Assembly (NCBI GenBank): GCA_035650655.1
Contig: DASRHG010000039.1
Location: 1-24,943 of the forward strand
DNA: 24,943 nucleotides
Reading direction: 5' to 3'
Source: DASRHG01 sp035650655
GTDB taxonomy: Bacteria; Desulfobacterota; Binatia; DP-6
In this document: positions 21,899 through 24,943 of the stretch, piece after piece
Layout: each line of letters begins with the position of its first letter
Position numbering within the stretch: the stretch's first letter is position 1
The notes under the pieces: generated by a model
The model's input: only the letters and a program-made list of their open reading frames with translations
The model's database searches: none
What the model was told of the DNA's origin: nothing
Position numbers and translations under genes: made by a program

Positions 21899-21914
21899 TG
21901 GCACGGGAAATGCG
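21899..21914 (+). promoter_or_regulatory. Sigma-54-type promoter of the lipoprotein/OmpA operon
   Basis: TGGCACGGGAAATGCG has an exact TGGCACG -24 box and ATGC at -12 with the required 12-base GG-to-GC spacing. The start point would be near 21925, leaving a 41-base leader with AGGGAG before the lipoprotein ATG at 21966. Best-supported of the four sigma-54-type promoters. Confidence 0.72.
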
Positions 21915-21965
21915 ACCCGTCACCGAGAAGCCACGCCCGCGAGGGTGCGGCCAGGGAGAAAACGC

Positions 21966-22364
21966 ATGCGACCGTTCTCGCGGCTGAAGCGCACCGTGCC
22001 TCCACTGCTGTGCGGCGCGTCCCTCGTCATCGCCTGCGGCCATCCGGCGACGCGCATCTGCAGCGCGGAGACGCGCGTGGCCGACGCGGACGACGTCGAC
22101 GCGGGACACTATGCGCCGCTCGAGATGCGTCGCGCCCGCGAAAAGCTGGAGGCCGCGCGTCGGGCCCGCGATGACGGCGACTGGGGTGAGGCGCGGCGCC
22201 TCTCCACGGAGGCGGACGCCGATGCCAAGCTCGCGCAGGCGAAGACCGGCGCCGAGCGGGCGCGCGCGACGAACGCGGACCTTCGTCAGGCGACCGAGGC
22301 GAGCGGCGGCGCCGCGTGCGCCCCGTCGCCGGTCGGTGCGATGCGCAACCCTTCCGCGGAGTGA
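21966..22364 (+). CDS. DUF4398-like helical lipoprotein
   Basis: A 132-residue lipoprotein: signal peptide and lipobox IAC with Cys24 (LLCGASLVIACGH). A helical mature domain follows with APLEMRRAREKLEAARRARDDGDWGEARRLSTEADADAKLAQAKTGAERA, the pattern of DUF4398 proteins found next to OmpA-family genes. ATG at 21966 has AGGGAG 8 bases upstream. Four bases or fewer separate it from the OmpA-family gene, so both are expressed from the sigma-54-type promoter at 21899. Function unknown; probably an outer-membrane-anchored periplasmic structural protein. Confidence 0.85.
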   Translation: MRPFSRLKRTVPPLLCGASLVIACGHPATRICSAETRVADADDVDAGHYAPLEMRRAREKLEAARRARDDGDWGEARRLSTEADADAKLAQAKTGAERARATNADLRQATEASGGAACAPSPVGAMRNPSAE

Positions 22365-22367
22365 GAC

Positions 22368-23219
22368 ATGTCGGAAGCGAGCTGGATGACTTTGGCGGTC
22401 TGTGCCACGGCGGCCCTCGGGGCTGCCCTCGGATGCGGGCCGCGGCCCGCCAACCGGGCGCTCAAGGAGGCGCGCGCGGCGTATGCGGAGGCGCAGCAGA
22501 GCCGGGACCTGAGGACGCGCGCGCCGGTCGCGATGCACGAGGCCGCTCAGTCGCTCGAACGGGCCGAAGTCGCGTTCGGAGACGGCGAAGACGACCGCAA
22601 CGTGACCACGTTCGCGTACGTCACCCAGCGAAGGCTCGACGTCGCACGCGAGGTCGCCGGTACCAAGCAGGCAGAAGAGGAGCGAAGCCAGCTCGCGACC
22701 GCCACCCCGGCGTCGGCGCTGCCGAGCGCGGAGTTCGCGAGCGGGCGAGCCGACCTCGGACCCACGGCGAGGCACCAGCTCGCGACCGCCGCCTGCGTTC
22801 TCCGGCGGCAGCCGAAGCGCGAGGCGCTGATCGAGGGCCACACCGACAGCACGGGCAGCGATGCGGTGAACGAGCGCCTGGCGCAGCGGCGCGCCGACAC
22901 CGTCCGCAACTACCTGATCGCGCAAGGCGTCGACGCGGGGCGCGTGACTGCGCGAGGCTTCGGGCCATCGTATCCGGTCGCGAGCAACCGGACCGCCGCC
23001 GGCCGACAGCAGAACCGGCGGGCGGACGTGTTCCTCGAGCCCCCGGAGGTATCCGCGGCGGAACCCGCCACGAGGTCGGCGGGTCCAGCCACCGCGGGGG
23101 CCGCCGCGACTGGCGGCCACGCCGCCGGGGCGGCGGGCGCAGGCACGTCCGCCGAGGCCGGCGCGACGTCGGGTGTGGGAAAGAAGGCCTCGCCGTCGCC
23201 GACGACCGAGCCACGCTGA
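22368..23219 (+). CDS. OmpA-family peptidoglycan-binding lipoprotein
   Basis: A 283-residue lipoprotein. Lipobox LGC with Cys23; a helical DUF4398-like N-terminal part (ALKEARAAYAEAQQSRD, about residues 30-112). Then an OmpA C-terminal domain at about 118-225: FASGRADLGPTARHQL, EGHTDSTGSDAVNERLAQRRADTVRNYL with Asp160, and GRQQNRRADVF with the Arg that contacts diaminopimelate. An Ala/Gly/Thr-rich tail of about 55 residues ends it. It would tether the outer membrane to peptidoglycan. ATG at 22368 has GGAGTGAG upstream and lies 3 bases after the preceding gene. The combination of the neighbour's domain and OmpA in one protein suggests the two interact. Confidence 0.93.
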   Translation: MSEASWMTLAVCATAALGAALGCGPRPANRALKEARAAYAEAQQSRDLRTRAPVAMHEAAQSLERAEVAFGDGEDDRNVTTFAYVTQRRLDVAREVAGTKQAEEERSQLATATPASALPSAEFASGRADLGPTARHQLATAACVLRRQPKREALIEGHTDSTGSDAVNERLAQRRADTVRNYLIAQGVDAGRVTARGFGPSYPVASNRTAAGRQQNRRADVFLEPPEVSAAEPATRSAGPATAGAAATGGHAAGAAGAGTSAEAGATSGVGKKASPSPTTEPR

Positions 23220-23349
23220 CGCCGCCCGGCGCCCGATGGGCGGCGGCGCGAGTCGCGGTTGACGCCTCTCGCCGCCGGCCGCACGTCCTCACCGCCGGGC
23301 CCGCGCTCGACGTCGCCCTCGCCGCCGCGCCGCTGTGCCGTCCGCCGGC

Positions 23350-23651
23350 GGGAGGCACGCGTCGGGCCGCCCCTCGAGCGGGAAGTGGAACGTCGCGATC
23401 GGACCCGCTCCCCCGCGCGGCGCCGGCGCCGCCGCGGCGGCGGCGCGCGCGACGAGGTCGTGCACCGGGTCGCCGCCCGTAGACCGTGCCCGGTTGAGCG
23501 CCCGTCGCGGCGAGGGCGGTCGAGGCAATCCGCGGCCGGCCGAGCCGGCCCGAGGCGCCGTCAGCACGAAGACGACGGGCCGCGCGCGTTCGAGCCAGCC
23601 GTGGACGCGCAGCTCGTGCCCGGGATGCGCGATGACGAGCGCGGCGGACGT
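23350..23651 (-). pseudogene. Remnant of an HPGHE-motif (PIG-L-like) protein gene
   Basis: Minus-strand reading gives SAALVIAHPGHELRVHGWLE and RPVVFVLT. A one-base shift then gives RIASTALAATGAQPGTVYG, and after another shift DPVHDLVARA and GPIATFHFPLEGRPDAC. These pieces occur in order in a family of bacterial proteins whose HPGHE motif recalls the HPDDE of PIG-L deacetylases, but the middle (expected after TVYG) is missing. The likely start position reads ACG at 23651-23649 behind a good AGGAGG, so the start codon also seems lost. It fills most of the 513-base gap between the OmpA-family and collagen-like genes; nothing else was recognised there. Confidence 0.6.
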
Positions 23652-23732
23652 CGGCGCCCCTCCTACCAGCGACGGACGGCGTCGCAGGATCGGCGATTCA
23701 AGGCGGGGGCGGGATCCGCCGAAGATCAGCCG

Positions 23733-24833
23733 ATGTCGTCCGCCCGCCGTCCCGGTCTCGCCGCCGCCCGCGTCGTCGTGCTGTCGGCGGCGCTCGTCCT
23801 CGCGCCCGCGATCCACGCCGCCGGTCCCGTCGTCGTCACCGTGCTCGGCGCGTCCGCCGACACGTCCGTCGGATCGGCGCGAGCGCCCCAGGGGAAACAG
23901 CCGCACCTCACGGCCGGCGCCGGGTCGACGGCCCTCCTCGGCTTCGACGTCTCGCCGATCTCTCCGACGGCGTCGGTCGAGCGCGCGCAGCTCCGGCTCT
24001 TCCTCCTCGACCCGAAGCCCACCGCCGGCGACTCGGTCGCCGCGCACGCCGTGCGCACGCCGTGGGAGGAGCGGAGCGCGCGCGGCGCGCGAGCGCCCGC
24101 GATCGACGACATCGCCGTCGACGTCCGTTCGCTCGCGGGGACGACGAAGCGCGGATGGGTGGTGCTCGACGTGACGCCGCTCGTGGCGTCGTGGGTGGGC
24201 GACCCCGCCACGAACTTCGGCGTCGCCGTGCGGAGCTCGCGGCCGCGTCCGCTTCACTTCGCGAGCCTGGAGGGGACGTACCCGACGCCCGAGCTGCTCG
24301 TCGCGTACTCGATGGGCGGCTCGGTCGACGCCCCGCCGACGGGCCCCACGGGCCCGACGGGACCCACCGGCCCGACCGGCCTCCCCGGAGACGCCGGCCC
24401 GACCGGCCCGGCGGGTGCGACGGGACCGACGGGGCCGACGGGCGACGTCGGGCCGACGGGTCCGACCGGGCCGAGCCGAGCCCACGTCGGCTCCTCCGAG
24501 AACGCCGACGTTCCGGACGTCCTCGGGACGATCGGCACGCTCGGCGGGCTCGCCGCGGGCGCCTACGTCCTCGATGCCAAGGTCGGTCTCATCAACAACG
24601 GCGGCGCGAAGGCGCTCGTCTACTGCCAGCTCACGATCGGCGGCATCGCCTGGGACTTGAGCCGCGTCTCCGTGCCCGCGGGCGATGCCGCCGTGCTCGT
24701 CCTGCACACGGGCTTCGACAGCGGGATCGGCTTCGACGTCCACCTCGACTGCGAGGACGGCGGCGGCAGCGTCGGCATGCTCAACACCGTGCTCACCGCG
24801 CTCGAGGTCGACAACGTCGTGCTGAATCCGTAG
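23733..24833 (+). CDS. Secreted collagen-like protein with DNRLRE-like N-terminal domain
   Basis: A 366-residue exported protein. Signal peptide at residues 1-30 (LSAALVLAPAIHAA). Next a beta-sandwich resembling DNRLRE domains (residues about 32-192: GSTALLGFDVSPI, SVERAQLRLFLLD, DVTPLVASWVGDPATNFGVAVRS, PELLVAY). Then about 15 Gly-X-Y triplets, mostly GPT, at 204-248. Last a C-terminal beta domain (about 255-366) that may trimerise, as C1q/TNF-like ends of bacterial collagens do. Thr in the Y position is typical of bacterial, often glycosylated, collagen-like proteins such as BclA. The open frame extends 158 codons upstream, but ATG at 23733 starts the signal peptide. It is probably surface-exposed and involved in adhesion or matrix; stands alone. 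Confidence 0.88.
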   Translation: MSSARRPGLAAARVVVLSAALVLAPAIHAAGPVVVTVLGASADTSVGSARAPQGKQPHLTAGAGSTALLGFDVSPISPTASVERAQLRLFLLDPKPTAGDSVAAHAVRTPWEERSARGARAPAIDDIAVDVRSLAGTTKRGWVVLDVTPLVASWVGDPATNFGVAVRSSRPRPLHFASLEGTYPTPELLVAYSMGGSVDAPPTGPTGPTGPTGPTGLPGDAGPTGPAGATGPTGPTGDVGPTGPTGPSRAHVGSSENADVPDVLGTIGTLGGLAAGAYVLDAKVGLINNGGAKALVYCQLTIGGIAWDLSRVSVPAGDAAVLVLHTGFDSGIGFDVHLDCEDGGGSVGMLNTVLTALEVDNVVLNP

Positions 24834-24853
24834 CGGCGCGCCCTTGAACTCGG

Positions 24854-24867
24854 CGAACGTTTGTTCG
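24854..24867. promoter_or_regulatory. Candidate TetR operator C
   Basis: CGAACGTTTGTTCG is a perfect inverted repeat (CGAAC-N4-GTTCG) 12 bases upstream of the amidohydrolase start. Its core equals site B at 9644 except for one base. A TetR regulator for this gene is not in the window; it may be outside it or shared with site B. Confidence 0.55.
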
Positions 24868-24879
24868 TATGAAGCGCGC

Positions 24880-24943
24880 ATGGCGCGCGAGTACCACCTG
24901 ATCTCCGCCGATTCGCACGTGCTCGAGCCGCCCGACCTCTGGA
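24880..24943 (+). CDS. Amidohydrolase-2 family protein (start only)
   Basis: The 21 visible codons read MAREYHLISADSHVLEPPDLW, the distinctive N-terminus of amidohydrolase_2 metal-dependent hydrolases, whose SADSHVxEP carries the first metal-binding His. These enzymes hydrolyse or decarboxylate aromatic and amide substrates. ATG at 24880 is chosen because the motif follows it; the ATG at 24869 runs into a stop after ten codons. The palindrome at 24854 lies directly upstream. The rest is outside the window. Confidence 0.85.
   Translation, partial: MAREYHLISADSHVLEPPDLW

Noticed and set aside
24254..24538. Minus-strand Gly/Val/Pro repeat protein opposite the collagen-like gene
   Set aside because: It is the antisense of the GPT codons; the plus-strand protein has a signal peptide and flanking beta domains.

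Overview
The window is very GC-rich, gene-dense chromosomal DNA with short intergenic gaps, GTG starts, many ATGA/GTGA overlaps and typical Gram-negative envelope genes (MlaE/F/D-type lipid transporter, lipoproteins, OmpA domain, sigma-54 activators). Together with Thr-rich secreted proteins ending in a Cys/Asp-rich motif and many acyl-CoA and amidohydrolase genes, it looks like an uncultivated soil-type 'deltaproteobacterial' lineage (Desulfobacterota, Binatota or Myxococcota relatives). That placement is inference from gene content. No rRNA, tRNA, CRISPR array or complete insertion sequence was seen.

Left third (1-5605). A minus-strand catabolic operon (luciferase-like monooxygenase, aldehyde dehydrogenase, N-acyl-D-amino-acid-deacylase-like amidohydrolase running off the window) faces a divergent TetR regulator. 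Next comes a decayed, visibly less GC-rich COG2865-type ATP-binding regulator pseudogene with about four frameshifts.

Middle (5623-13238). A Thr-rich secreted protein is followed by a 208-bp fold-back inverted repeat. Then comes a minus-strand enoyl-CoA hydratase-like, TetR, double-hotdog dehydratase and cyclase cluster. purE, a CaiB/BaiF CoA-transferase and an alpha/beta hydrolase follow. Three sites (3549, 9643, 24854) share a YGAAC-N4-RTTCG architecture, suggesting TetR-type operators for three separate metabolic units.

Right half (13258-23219). This is the most interesting part: a candidate sigma-54-controlled envelope-lipid regulon. Two paralogous PAS-AAA+-Fis activators (both with GAFTGA, neither with a receiver domain) sit among a SYLF/Ysc84 gene, a Spy/CpxP-like gene, an mlaE(STAS)-mlaF-mlaD-auxiliary lipoprotein operon that contains the second activator, a solo STAS-like gene, a DUF4398-like lipoprotein and an OmpA-family lipoprotein. 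Four GGC-N9-TGC sigma-54-type promoters precede these units. A 16-bp inverted-repeat motif (GNGCGA-N4-YCGYNC type) recurs about 70-115 bp upstream of every one, in the usual place for an upstream activator site.

Right end (23220-24943). An antisense remnant of an HPGHE (PIG-L-like) protein gene, a secreted collagen-like GPT-repeat protein, and the start of an amidohydrolase-2 gene behind a third TetR-type operator.
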